14,899 nt of DNA from CAZCBN01 sp964496975 (GTDB lineage: Bacteria; Planctomycetota; Phycisphaerae; Phycisphaerales; UBA1924): NCBI GenBank assembly GCA_964496975.1, contig CAZCBN010000075.1, forward strand, positions 1 to 14,899, read 5' to 3'. Shown here in pieces: positions 7,233-13,871 of the stretch. Each line of letters begins with the position of its first letter. Positions within the stretch are counted from its first letter, which is position 1. Position numbers and translations under genes: made by a program. The notes beneath the pieces are model-generated. The model had not been told where the DNA came from and did not search any database. It saw nothing but the letters and a program-made list of their open reading frames with translations.

Positions 7233-8270
7233 TCACGACGTGCCGATCTTCAACTCCGCAATCGCCGCCAGCAGCAACCCGTGCAGCCGCGGCGGGGCGC
7301 ACACCACGCCCCGGTTCTTTTCCAGCCCGCGCCCGCGTGAAAAGTCGAGCGGTGACCCGTGGATGTCCGTCACCGCCGCCCCGGCCTCGGCCGCGATCAG
7401 GGCACCCGCCGCATGGTCCCAGATGCGTTCCACATAGCCCTTCTTGGTCGGCAGGCGCAGATATGCGTCCGCCTGCCCCCGGGCCACCACGGCGTACTTG
7501 CACTGGCTGTCCAGCCGCACCGTCTCGCCGATCTCCTCGCCGCGCGCGTCGCGGAGCCATTGCAGCATCCGGTCCTCGTCGCTCAGGTTCGTGTGTGCGC
7601 TCTCCACCGAACCGGTGATGCAGATCTCCTCCCCCGCCCCATGGTCCAGCCGCGTGATGCGCACCGCCTCCGCCGTCGCATCGCCCGCGGATGACTCGTA
7701 CACGCCCTGCCCGCGGATCGTGAAGTACAGGCACCCCTCGGGGTCCGGCACGTCCATCGGCTCGGACAGATCGCGCGGCAGGTTCGGGCACCCCAGCACG
7801 CCCACCACCGGCACGCCCCCCTCCACATACGCGAGCGCCACCGCGTACTGCTGGTTCCGCAAGAACCCCTTCGTCCCGTCGATCGGGTCGAGCGTCCAGA
7901 AGCCGTGCTGGTGCGCGTCCGCCCCGCCGGCGTCGATGGCGTCCAGCACCGCGCCCTCGTCGGCGCTGGGCCACGCGTCGCGCACCGCCGCGAGCACCGC
8001 CGACAGGTGCGGGGCGTGCTCGGCCTCGCGCAAAAACCCGCTCGCCTCCTCGCCCACCAGCTGCACCCGGCCCATCCGCGCCGAGAGCCGCTCGCTCAGA
8101 TGGTGCGCCACGATCGCCTGGCTCGCGTAGTCCGCCACCGTCACCGGGCTCTTGTCGTCCTTGGTGATGGCCCGCACCTGCTCCAGCGCCGCCTGCACCT
8201 GCCGGCACACCCCGCTCGCCAGCACCACCGCCTCGCGCGCGGCCTCAAGCATCGCGGCATAGTCCGGCAT
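7233..8270 (-). CDS. 3'(2'),5'-bisphosphate nucleotidase (HAL2/CysQ-like, inositol monophosphatase superfamily)
   Basis: This 345-residue cytoplasmic enzyme is predicted to remove the 3'-phosphate of PAP (and PAPS), giving AMP (and APS), and so clears the inhibitory by-product of PAPS use. The motifs of the Mg-dependent, Li-sensitive phosphatase superfamily are in order: DDKSPVTVADYASQ (38-51, catalytic D47), LVGEE (71-75), WTLDPIDGTKGF (125-136; metal ligands D128, D131) and ERIWDHAAGALIAAEAGA, with the metal-binding Asp near 283. DKSPVTVAD and the DPIDGTKGF form favour the HAL2 type over inositol monophosphatase proper. ATG 8270 has GGAAGGGA about 10 bases upstream; the open frame to 8405 adds only low-complexity sequence. 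It is divergent from the unknown gene at 8533, and about 2.5 kb from cysC, whose product PAPS it complements. Confidence 0.9.
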   Translation of the reverse strand: MPDYAAMLEAAREAVVLASGVCRQVQAALEQVRAITKDDKSPVTVADYASQAIVAHHLSERLSARMGRVQLVGEEASGFLREAEHAPHLSAVLAAVRDAWPSADEGAVLDAIDAGGADAHQHGFWTLDPIDGTKGFLRNQQYAVALAYVEGGVPVVGVLGCPNLPRDLSEPMDVPDPEGCLYFTIRGQGVYESSAGDATAEAVRITRLDHGAGEEICITGSVESAHTNLSDEDRMLQWLRDARGEEIGETVRLDSQCKYAVVARGQADAYLRLPTKKGYVERIWDHAAGALIAAEAGAAVTDIHGSPLDFSRGRGLEKNRGVVCAPPRLHGLLLAAIAELKIGTS

Positions 8271-8382
8271 CTCGCACGCATCCCTTCCAGGCTTCGCGGG
8301 CCGCGGCGGCCCGACCGCGTCGCCGGGGGCGCCCCGCCCGCCGCGCCACGCGTCCGAGCCGATCCTAGCGGAGGCGCCGCCC

Positions 8383-8400
8383 GCCACCGCCACCGCCACC
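8383..8400. repeat. Short tandem repeat, GCCACC x3
   Basis: Three exact copies of the hexamer GCCACC lie in the 262-bp divergent gap between the nucleotidase (-) and the unknown gene at 8533 (+). No clear promoter hexamers could be picked out in this gap. Confidence 0.6.
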
Positions 8401-8532
8401 GACAACGTGCCAGCGTGCGCCGCGTCGCGACGGGCGACGCGGGCCCGCGCATCCCCCCGTGCTCCACGTCTGCGGGGCCGCGTGCAGCCTTTGCTTCGTC
8501 ACGCGCCGTCGGCCCTCGCCCGGAGATGCTCG

Positions 8533-9684
8533 ATGACTCGGCCAACGCCCGTTCCGTGGCGCCCGGTCGCCGCCGCGGCCGCCCTTGCACTCACCCTCGC
8601 CGCCGCCGTCTGGCAAGCCGGGGCGCAGCTCCGCCCCCGTGCCGCGGCCCGCTCCGCCGAGTCGGCCCAGCGCGCGGCATCGCCCACCCCACCGCCCGAC
8701 CCCGCGGCCCCCACCGGCGACGCCGTCGTCACCGCCCCCGCAGAAGCAAGTGGCGATCGCCCCGCCCCCAGCGGCCTGCCCGCAGGTCCAGGGGGCATGC
8801 CCCCCGCCCTGCGCTGGATGGCCGACGACGCCGCAAAGCCCACCCTCGCCGCCCCGCATCGCCCCGAGCCCGACGGCCGCGCCTCGGCCAACGCCATCGG
8901 CCTCGCCGCCCCCGCGTTCTCGCACCTGCTCGCCGACACCCCGGGCCTGGGCGATCTGGGCGAGTCCCGCCGCGCCGCACTCATCACCGCCTGGCGCTCG
9001 CTCGTCGAGCCGCTGGTCGCCGGCGACCCCGCGGCCTTTGAGGCCGCCTGCCTCGCCCTCGGCGGCGAGCCCGGCGAGCCCGCCCAAACGCAAGCGGCGA
9101 GCGGGTCAGGTGAATCCGGCGACGCACCCGCGTCCGGCGAGGCCCCGCCGCCGCGATTCCTCGCGCTGTACGAGACGCTGCACGCCCTGCTCGCCGACGC
9201 CACGCTGCCGCTGGAGCTCGCCTCCGTCCGCCGCGTTGATCCGGGCGACGCCGCGGCCCGCATGCCCCGCATGCGCTTCGCCCAGGGCGACGGACCCCAA
9301 CCAGCAGCCCTGCCGGTGGCCCCCCCCGCAACCGCGCCCGCAACCTCACCCGGCTCCGGTGGGTCCGGCTGGGACGTGCCGCAAGGCCCCCTCCCCATCA
9401 TGAAGATGGTGAACTCCAACGACTCCGGCGGCGTGCGCACCCGCTCGCACATCATCCGCGTGCCGATGGACCTGGCCTTCCCCGCCTCTGCCGCAAGCGA
9501 TCTGCTCGTGGAGGTGTGGACCCCCGTCTACTTCCCCGCAAACGCCGCCCGTCCGGCCGACGCCGGCGCCGCGTTCGTCTTTGCCTGGGACGCCCGGGGC
9601 CGCCGCTGGCAGCCCGTCGCGCTGCGCATCGCCCTCGTCAGCGACGCCGCCCGCGAGCGCGACCAAACCACGCCCCGCCGCTGA
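8533..9684 (+). CDS. Hypothetical secreted or membrane-anchored protein, 383 aa
   Basis: I do not recognise this protein. ATG 8533 is chosen because GGAG lies 7 bases upstream and because it puts a hydrophobic segment right at the N-terminus (residues 12-28, VAAAAALALTLAAAVW), a signal peptide or anchor. The open frame extends upstream to 8407 only as Arg-rich sequence. A Pro/Ala-rich linker follows (about 30-90), then an alpha-helical part (about 115-230; HLLADTPGLGDLGESRRAALITAWRSLVEPL), a second Pro/Gly linker (about 255-280), and a beta-like C-terminal domain from about 285 (QGPLPIMKMVNSND ... RSHIIRVPMDLAFP ... DLLVEVWTPVYFP). It is 94 bases upstream of the pseudopilin gene on the same strand, so a role in a type II secretion or pilus-like system is possible, but that is inference from position only. 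Confidence 0.75.
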   Translation: MTRPTPVPWRPVAAAAALALTLAAAVWQAGAQLRPRAAARSAESAQRAASPTPPPDPAAPTGDAVVTAPAEASGDRPAPSGLPAGPGGMPPALRWMADDAAKPTLAAPHRPEPDGRASANAIGLAAPAFSHLLADTPGLGDLGESRRAALITAWRSLVEPLVAGDPAAFEAACLALGGEPGEPAQTQAASGSGESGDAPASGEAPPPRFLALYETLHALLADATLPLELASVRRVDPGDAAARMPRMRFAQGDGPQPAALPVAPPATAPATSPGSGGSGWDVPQGPLPIMKMVNSNDSGGVRTRSHIIRVPMDLAFPASAASDLLVEVWTPVYFPANAARPADAGAAFVFAWDARGRRWQPVALRIALVSDAARERDQTTPRR

Positions 9685-9701
9685 AGCAGACCCACCGCGC
9701 T

Positions 9702-9755
9702 CGATCACACGCCCGCACCCAATCACACGCCCGCAGTCAATGACACGCCCGCATT
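9702..9755. repeat. 18-bp tandem repeat, three copies, before the pseudopilin gene
   Basis: Three head-to-tail 18-bp units (9702-9719, 9720-9737, 9738-9755) share the core CACACGCCCGCA or GACACGCCCGCA; a decayed fourth begins at 9756. The array lies between the stop at 9684 and the pseudopilin start at 9779 and is in phase with that frame, but is probably untranslated leader because the ribosome site (AAGGA) lies after it. Confidence 0.8.
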
Positions 9756-9778
9756 CAACACACGCAAGGACACCCGCC

Positions 9779-10621
9779 GTGCCGACCACGACCACGCCCG
9801 CCCGCCGCCCCCGCGCCTTCACGCTCATCGAGCTGATGGTCAGCATCGCGATCATCGCGCTGCTCATCGCGGTGCTGCTCCCCGCGCTGGGCGGGGCCCG
9901 CCGCGCCTCGATGGAGGTGAAGGCCCTGGCCAACGCCCGCACCACCGCCGCGGCCTTCGCCACCTACACCACCGACAACGCGGAGACCTACCCCTTCGGC
10001 GAGCTGCGCCAAGACCCGCTGCTTCCCGCCCCCGTGCCCGTGCTCGCCTTCCGCTGGTACCCCGAGGGCAACTTCATCGCCACGACCGACGCCTTCAGCA
10101 TGGCCTGGGCCTGGCCCGCCTGGCTCGCCACCGTCACGCCGTGGGCCACCGCCTACGAAACCTGGGTCAGCCCGGGCCGCCCCACCGAACTGCCCACCAC
10201 CGAAGACGCCATCGTCGACAACGACGACGGCGGCGGCGGCCCGGGCGGCGAGTCCCGCGGCCCCGACGACGTGATCTCCTGGCGCTACAGCAACAGCTTC
10301 ATTGCCTCGCCCCGCCTCTGGGCCGAGGCACCGCCCGCCGACGCGCAGGCCGCCGACAAGCTCCGCACCCCCGTCCGCACCGCCGACGTGCGCTTCACCA
10401 GCGGCAAGGTGCTGCTGTGGGACACCCACCTCGCCTGGCTCCCGCGTGAGCCCACGCTCCGCGAGGGCCACTGGGACGCGAAGACACCGATGGCCTTCGC
10501 CGACGGCCACGCCGACAGCCGCGTCCCCCTCGACGCCCGCCCGGGCCGAAGGAACATCATCAACGGCGAAGACCGCCGCCTGCACAACACACCCGACGGC
10601 GTGCTGGGCAGCGACTATTAA
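9779..10621 (+). CDS. Pseudopilin-like protein with prepilin N-terminal signal and C-terminal H-x10-DG element
   Basis: This 280-residue protein has a type II secretion/type IV pilin class III signal. The basic leader TTTTPARRPRA is followed by FTLIELMVSIAIIALLIAVL. Prepilin peptidase should cut between A13 and F14, leaving F14 for N-methylation and E18 as the conserved Glu+5, with a hydrophobic assembly helix at 14-37. The C-terminus carries HWDAKTPMAFADG (231-243), matching the H-x9-DG element of planctomycete/verrucomicrobial pseudopilin-like proteins, but with ten residues between H and D. The middle has Trp/Pro-rich stretches and an acidic Gly-rich loop (DNDDGGGGPGGE). I choose GTG 9779 because AAGGA sits 9 bases upstream and the leader length is right; upstream codons run through the 18-bp repeat. 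Exact cargo or pilus role is unknown. Confidence 0.88.
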   Translation: MPTTTTPARRPRAFTLIELMVSIAIIALLIAVLLPALGGARRASMEVKALANARTTAAAFATYTTDNAETYPFGELRQDPLLPAPVPVLAFRWYPEGNFIATTDAFSMAWAWPAWLATVTPWATAYETWVSPGRPTELPTTEDAIVDNDDGGGGPGGESRGPDDVISWRYSNSFIASPRLWAEAPPADAQAADKLRTPVRTADVRFTSGKVLLWDTHLAWLPREPTLREGHWDAKTPMAFADGHADSRVPLDARPGRRNIINGEDRRLHNTPDGVLGSDY

Positions 10622-10642
10622 GCCTCAGCCGACGTTGCCAGC

Positions 10643-10750
10643 CGGGCCCAACGAACCGGGCCCAACCAACTGGGCCCAACGAACTGGGCCCAACGAACTG
10701 GGCCCAACGAACCGGGCCCAACGAACCGGGCCCAACGAACCGGGCCCAAC
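10643..10750. repeat. 14-bp tandem repeat, 7.7 copies, each with GGGCCC
   Basis: Seven full head-to-tail units of (C/T)GGGCCCAACGAAC occupy 10643-10740 and a 10-base partial unit follows to 10750. Units 1, 2, 6 and 7 and the partial unit start with C, units 3-5 with T; unit 2 has CCAAC in place of CGAAC. Each unit contains the palindrome GGGCCC. The array fills nearly the whole gap between the convergent pseudopilin and cysC genes and ends one base before the cysC stop codon. It may act as a transcription end or merely be a minisatellite. Confidence 0.95.
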
Positions 10751-10751
10751 C

Positions 10752-11372
10752 TTACTTCTTCAGCTGCACGCCCTTGCCCTGCAGGTACGCCGCGAGCTGC
10801 TTCACCGACGCCTCAACGCTGAGCGTGTGCGTCGGCAGCACGATCTCCGGCTTCTCGGGCGCCTCGTACGGGTCATCGATCCCCGTAAAACCCTTCAGCT
10901 CGCCCGCCCGCGCCTTCTTGTACAGCCCGTGCGGGTCGCGCCCCTCGCACACGTCCAGCGGCGTGTCGACGAACACCTCGGCAAACTCCAGCCCCGCCGC
11001 CTTGTGCAGCTCGCGGCAGGCGTCCCGATCCTTCTTGTACGGGCTGATGAAGCTCGAAAGCGTCACGATCCCCGCGTCGTTGAATAGCACGCACACCTCG
11101 CTGATGCGCCGGATGTTCTCCGCACGGTCCTCGGCCGAGAAGCCCAAGTTCTTGTTCAGCCCGCGGCGGATGTTGTCCCCGTCCAGCCGGTAGCACGGCA
11201 CCCCCGCGTTGATCAGCGTGTGCTCGAGCGCAATCGCCACCGTGCTCTTCCCCGAGCCCGACAACCCCGTGAACCACAGCGTGATGCCGTGGCACCCGAT
11301 CGTGTCCCAACGCTGCTGCCGCGTCACCTTGCTCTCGTCGAAGTGCAGGTTCGTCGCCTTCTGCTCGGCCAT
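10752..11372 (-). CDS. cysC: Adenylyl-sulfate kinase (APS kinase)
   Basis: This 206-residue cytoplasmic enzyme phosphorylates APS at the 3' position with ATP to form PAPS, the sulfate donor for sulfation and for reductive assimilation. All family marks are visible: Walker A GLSGSGKST (36-44), the APS-binding LDGDNIR (63-69), FSAEDRAENIRR (78-89), the SFISPYKKDRD loop with S110 at the position of the family's phosphorylated serine, and EVFVDTPLDVCEGRDPHGLY followed by the lid segment KGFTGIDDPYE. It is a stand-alone kinase of normal length, not fused to ATP sulfurylase. The start ATG 11372 has AGGAC/AGG elements about 8-13 bases upstream. Its stop codon is one base from the 14-bp repeat array. 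No sulfurylase gene is adjacent, so the kinase is separated from the rest of its pathway. Confidence 0.95.
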   Translation of the reverse strand: MAEQKATNLHFDESKVTRQQRWDTIGCHGITLWFTGLSGSGKSTVAIALEHTLINAGVPCYRLDGDNIRRGLNKNLGFSAEDRAENIRRISEVCVLFNDAGIVTLSSFISPYKKDRDACRELHKAAGLEFAEVFVDTPLDVCEGRDPHGLYKKARAGELKGFTGIDDPYEAPEKPEIVLPTHTLSVEASVKQLAAYLQGKGVQLKK

Positions 11373-11762
11373 GGTCGTGCCTGTCCTTTGTGTCTGAAAA
11401 CCGTTCGATCCGCCGGCCCCGATCGCCGGTACGAATCACCATCCCCGGGGCCGACACCGTCGGCCCACCTCACCACCCCGGCCCCGGCACACGCCGCAGC
11501 CCGGGCCGGAGACGTCCTGTCCTCCGCATCGCCCCGCACGCCCCCGACGCTCCGCGTCGCCCGCCGCAAGCCGTCGCCATCATCCCATGGCCCCGGCCCG
11601 AGGCCGCGTACTGTAGACGCCCCCAACACCGGGCCCACGCAAGGCTTGCACCCGCGCCACCAACCCAATCGCACCGCCGTCCCAGCCCGCCCAACCCGCC
11701 CATCCCCAGCAACCCATCCCCAGCAACCCATCCCCAACCGCCCACCCCCAAACAGCCCACAC
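11373..11762. other. Divergent intergenic region between cysC and rarD
   Basis: These 390 bp hold no convincing gene. They must contain the cysC promoter (minus strand) and the rarD promoter (plus strand), but I could not pick out clear -35/-10 pairs. The part next to rarD is the C-rich 14-bp repeat listed separately. Confidence 0.5.
11681..11754. repeat. C-rich 14-bp degenerate tandem repeat; G-quadruplex candidate on the minus strand
   Basis: Four 14-bp units run head to tail: 11699-11712 and 11713-11726 (both CCCATCCCCAGCAA), 11727-11740 (CCCATCCCCAACCG) and 11741-11754 (CCCACCCCCAAACA). A related unit lies at 11681-11694. The minus strand of 11681-11759 contains 13 runs of three to five G, nearly all with loops of 1-5 bases, far more than a quadruplex needs. 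The array ends 8 bases before the rarD start codon, in the place where a ribosome binding site would normally lie. Confidence 0.85.
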
Positions 11763-12785
11763 GTGACCACCACCCCCGCGCTGCCCACCCCGCCCGCACC
11801 CCTCGACGGCCCCGCCGCCCACGCCCCCCCGCATCTCCACGCCGCCCACGCCGCCAGCGTCCGCGTCGGCCTCGCCTACGGCTTCGCCGCCTACATCGCC
11901 TGGGGCCTCTTCCCCATCTACTTCCGCGCCATCGCCACCGCGGGCCGCGCCGCCGGCATCACCGTCGACTCCTTCGAGATCCTCGCCCAGCGCGTCCTCT
12001 GGTCCCTGCTCGTCGTCCTCGCCCTCATCCACTGGCGCAAGCAGTGGCGCGAGCTCCGCGGCACCTTCGCCCGCCCCGCCGCCCTGGGCCTCCTCGCCCT
12101 CACCGCGGCGCTCATCGCCTCCAACTGGCTCATCTACATCTATGCCGTCACCAGCAACCAGATCCTCTTCTCAAGCCTCGGCTACTACCTCAACCCCCTC
12201 GTGAACATCGCGCTCGGCACCCTGCTGCTGGGTGAAAAGCTCCGCCGCGTGCAGTGGGCCGCCGTCGGCCTCGCCGCCGCAGGCCTCGCCTGGTACGTCG
12301 CCCAGGTCGGCTCGCTCCCCTGGATCACCATCACCCTCGCCGTCACGTTCGCCTTCTACGGCCTGCTGCGAAAGCGTGCCTCCGCCGGCCCCCTCATCGG
12401 CCTCACCGTCGAGACGGCCCTGCTCGCCCCCCTCGCCCTCGGCTACATCGCCTTCGCGCTCATCACCGGCGCGAGGCCCCTCGCCTTCGCCTCCGCCGGC
12501 CCCACCGTCACCACGCTGCTCATCGCCTCGGGCCTGCTCACCGCGCTGCCTCTGCTCTGGTTCGCCAACGCCGCGCGACGTCTCCGCTACAGCACCATCG
12601 GCTTCCTCCAATACATCGCCCCCACCGGCCAGTTCCTCCTCGCCCTCGCCTACGGCGAAAAGCTCGACACCGGCAAGCTCATCCTCGTCCTCGCCATCTG
12701 GGCCGGCATCGCCCTCTTCGTCACCGACTCCCTCCTCCACCAGCGCCGCACCGCCCGCCGCCCGCAGCAAACGCCCCAGGCCTAA
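11763..12785 (+). CDS. rarD: RarD-type EamA/DMT family permease
   Basis: This 340-residue inner-membrane protein has about ten helices and the signatures of RarD, named from a chloramphenicol-sensitive phenotype, within the drug/metabolite transporter superfamily. GFAAYIAWGLFPIYFRAI opens the first helix, EILAQRVLWSLLVV follows, and SNWLIYIYAVTSNQI and LGYYLNPLVNIALGTLLLGE mark the end of the first EamA half. LLWFANAARRLRYSTIGFLQYIAPT marks the second. The transported compound is not established for the family. I choose GTG 11763, the only usable start after the repeat. It gives a Pro/Ala/His-rich N-terminal extension of about 30 residues, longer than usual, and has no visible Shine-Dalgarno, so translation may be leaderless or the true start different. 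It is convergent with the small lipoprotein gene. Confidence 0.88.
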   Translation: MTTTPALPTPPAPLDGPAAHAPPHLHAAHAASVRVGLAYGFAAYIAWGLFPIYFRAIATAGRAAGITVDSFEILAQRVLWSLLVVLALIHWRKQWRELRGTFARPAALGLLALTAALIASNWLIYIYAVTSNQILFSSLGYYLNPLVNIALGTLLLGEKLRRVQWAAVGLAAAGLAWYVAQVGSLPWITITLAVTFAFYGLLRKRASAGPLIGLTVETALLAPLALGYIAFALITGARPLAFASAGPTVTTLLIASGLLTALPLLWFANAARRLRYSTIGFLQYIAPTGQFLLALAYGEKLDTGKLILVLAIWAGIALFVTDSLLHQRRTARRPQQTPQA

Positions 12786-12861
12786 CCCGCGCCCATCCAC
12801 CACACGCGCGGCCACGCCCGCCCCGCGCCGCACCACCAGCGCAGCCGAAAGGCACCACACC

Positions 12862-12877
12862 CGCCGCCGACGCGGCG
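12862..12877. terminator. Short perfect hairpin between convergent genes
   Basis: CGCCGC and GCGGCG form a perfect 6-bp stem with a 4-base loop, about 80 bases after the rarD stop and about 90 bases after the convergent lipoprotein stop. No T-run is present on either side, so a terminator role is only possible. Confidence 0.25.
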
Positions 12878-12967
12878 CAGTGACAGACATCGTTCTCACA
12901 TCACAAGGCGATACGCACGCCCGGCTTCAGCCAAGCCCGCGAGCCGCGCGACCCCCGCGTCCGCGAG

Positions 12968-13261
12968 TCAGTGCGGCACCGGGTACGTCGTCAGGCGGCT
13001 CGGCCGGTTCGCGTGCACCAGCCGGCCCAGATCGTCAAACATCTGCCGCCGCCCCGTGTTGGTGTTCACCACCACGTTGTTCGCCACCTCGTCATAGGTG
13101 CGAGCCGTCCCCTGCAGCTCGGGCGTCACGTTCGACTTGATGTCGCCCCAGCGATCGTCCCGGCTGTTGGTGTGCGTGCACCCGCCAACGGCAAGCGCCG
13201 CCCCGGCAAGCACAAACAGAGCAGCGGCGGCGCGACGGTGGGAGGAAAGGCTGCGGTGCAT
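12968..13261 (-). CDS. Small putative lipoprotein, 97 aa
   Basis: I do not recognise a named family. ATG 13261 gives a classic lipoprotein signal: basic start (HRSLSSHRR), hydrophobic stretch at about 11-25, and a lipobox ending ALAVGGC with C28 as the lipidated residue. The mature part of about 70 residues is hydrophilic (THTNSRDDRWGDIKSNVTPE) with a helical, Asn-rich middle (YDEVANNVVVNTNTGRRQMF) and a C-terminus rich in Arg and Pro. It is predicted to sit in the cell envelope. The ribosome site is weak (GAGAG about 6 bases upstream). The open frame continues upstream to 13396 only as Arg/Pro-rich sequence. Composition after the signal is clearly protein-like, unlike neighbouring shadow frames. 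Confidence 0.75.
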   Translation of the reverse strand: MHRSLSSHRRAAAALFVLAGAALAVGGCTHTNSRDDRWGDIKSNVTPELQGTARTYDEVANNVVVNTNTGRRQMFDDLGRLVHANRPSRLTTYPVPH

Positions 13262-13871
13262 GATGGCTCTCGTGACGCGTGCGGCTTTGGGGCCGGACCC
13301 CACCCCTCGACGCGGGGGGGCAGGGCCCGTCTGGGTTCGTTCCGGGCCGGGCCGGCTTTGGGCTCGGCAAGTTCCGGGCCGGGATGGTACCGCCAACCCG
13401 CGCGGCGTGCCAGCCCGTCACGCCCTCCCTACCCGCGCTCCCGCCCAGCGGTTGCACTCCCCCATCTCCCGCGCGCCGATCGCCCCGCCACACCCCGGCA
13501 TCCGTGGCCCGAATGGTCCGCCCGCGTGTCTGGGGCACCTGGCGCGTCTGGGACATCGGGCCCCTGATTCAGATGGCGCAAATTCCGATTCGCCACGCAT
13601 GGCAACACACCCGGCGCGGTAGGCTGCATGCGCCGCCGCGTGCGGCCCTTGCGGTTGGTTCGGTGGATGTCCGAACCTTTGAGACCTCGAACGGGAGCCC
13701 GACGATGCCGGGCGAAGGCCAGGCCTCCATCGAGTGGAAGGCCGGGACTCGGCGGACGGCACCCACCTTGAATTCGGGGTTCGGCCAAGCCGACGACCGC
13801 AGGGGCCGCCGCGGCGACACCTTGTCGACCCCGGGGTGAACCCGCCCACCCCCCGGCCCGATAGCCCCGCC
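13262..13871. other. 610-bp stretch without a convincing gene
   Basis: Several long open frames cross this stretch on both strands, but all are Arg/Pro/Ala-rich with no good start. It holds the promoter of the lipoprotein gene and the leader of the YjfB-like gene. A direct repeat TTCCGGGCCGGG occurs at 13340-13351 and 13372-13383. From 13657 it is rich in hairpins (separate entry). Confidence 0.5.
13657..13793 (+). ncRNA. Hairpin-rich segment, candidate structured RNA or mRNA leader
   Basis: On the plus strand four local hairpins follow each other: GGTTCGG/CCGAACC (13657-13663 with 13671-13677, perfect), GCCCG/CGGGC (13697-13701 with 13709-13713), GGCCTCCA/TGG-A-AGGCC (13722-13729 with 13735-13743, one bulge) and TCGGC/GCCGA (13781-13785 with 13789-13793). 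No known RNA family is recognised. Chance stems are common in GC-rich DNA, so this is only a candidate. Confidence 0.3.

Noticed and set aside
10643..10750. CRISPR array
   Set aside because: The 14-bp units are directly adjacent with no spacers and no cas genes are nearby; it is a plain tandem repeat.
11220..11762. N-terminal extension of rarD to an upstream start
   Set aside because: It would overlap cysC and reads Arg/Pro/Ser low-complexity sequence through the tandem repeat; family homology begins only after 11850.
13600..13640. Sigma-54 promoter (TGGCA ... GC) before the YjfB-like gene
   Set aside because: The TGGCA at 13610 has a GC pair one base off the required GG-N10-GC spacing and no TTGC element.
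13657..13793. Cyclic-di-GMP (GEMM) riboswitch before a motility-like gene
   Set aside because: GCGAAGGCC is only loosely like the conserved GCAAAGCC core and the GNRA-capped stem is missing, so I do not call it without a covariance search.
13279..13839. 186-codon plus-strand frame and its overlapping minus-strand frames
   Set aside because: No ribosome site, Arg/Pro/Gly-rich composition and no domain; part of a hairpin-rich non-coding stretch.
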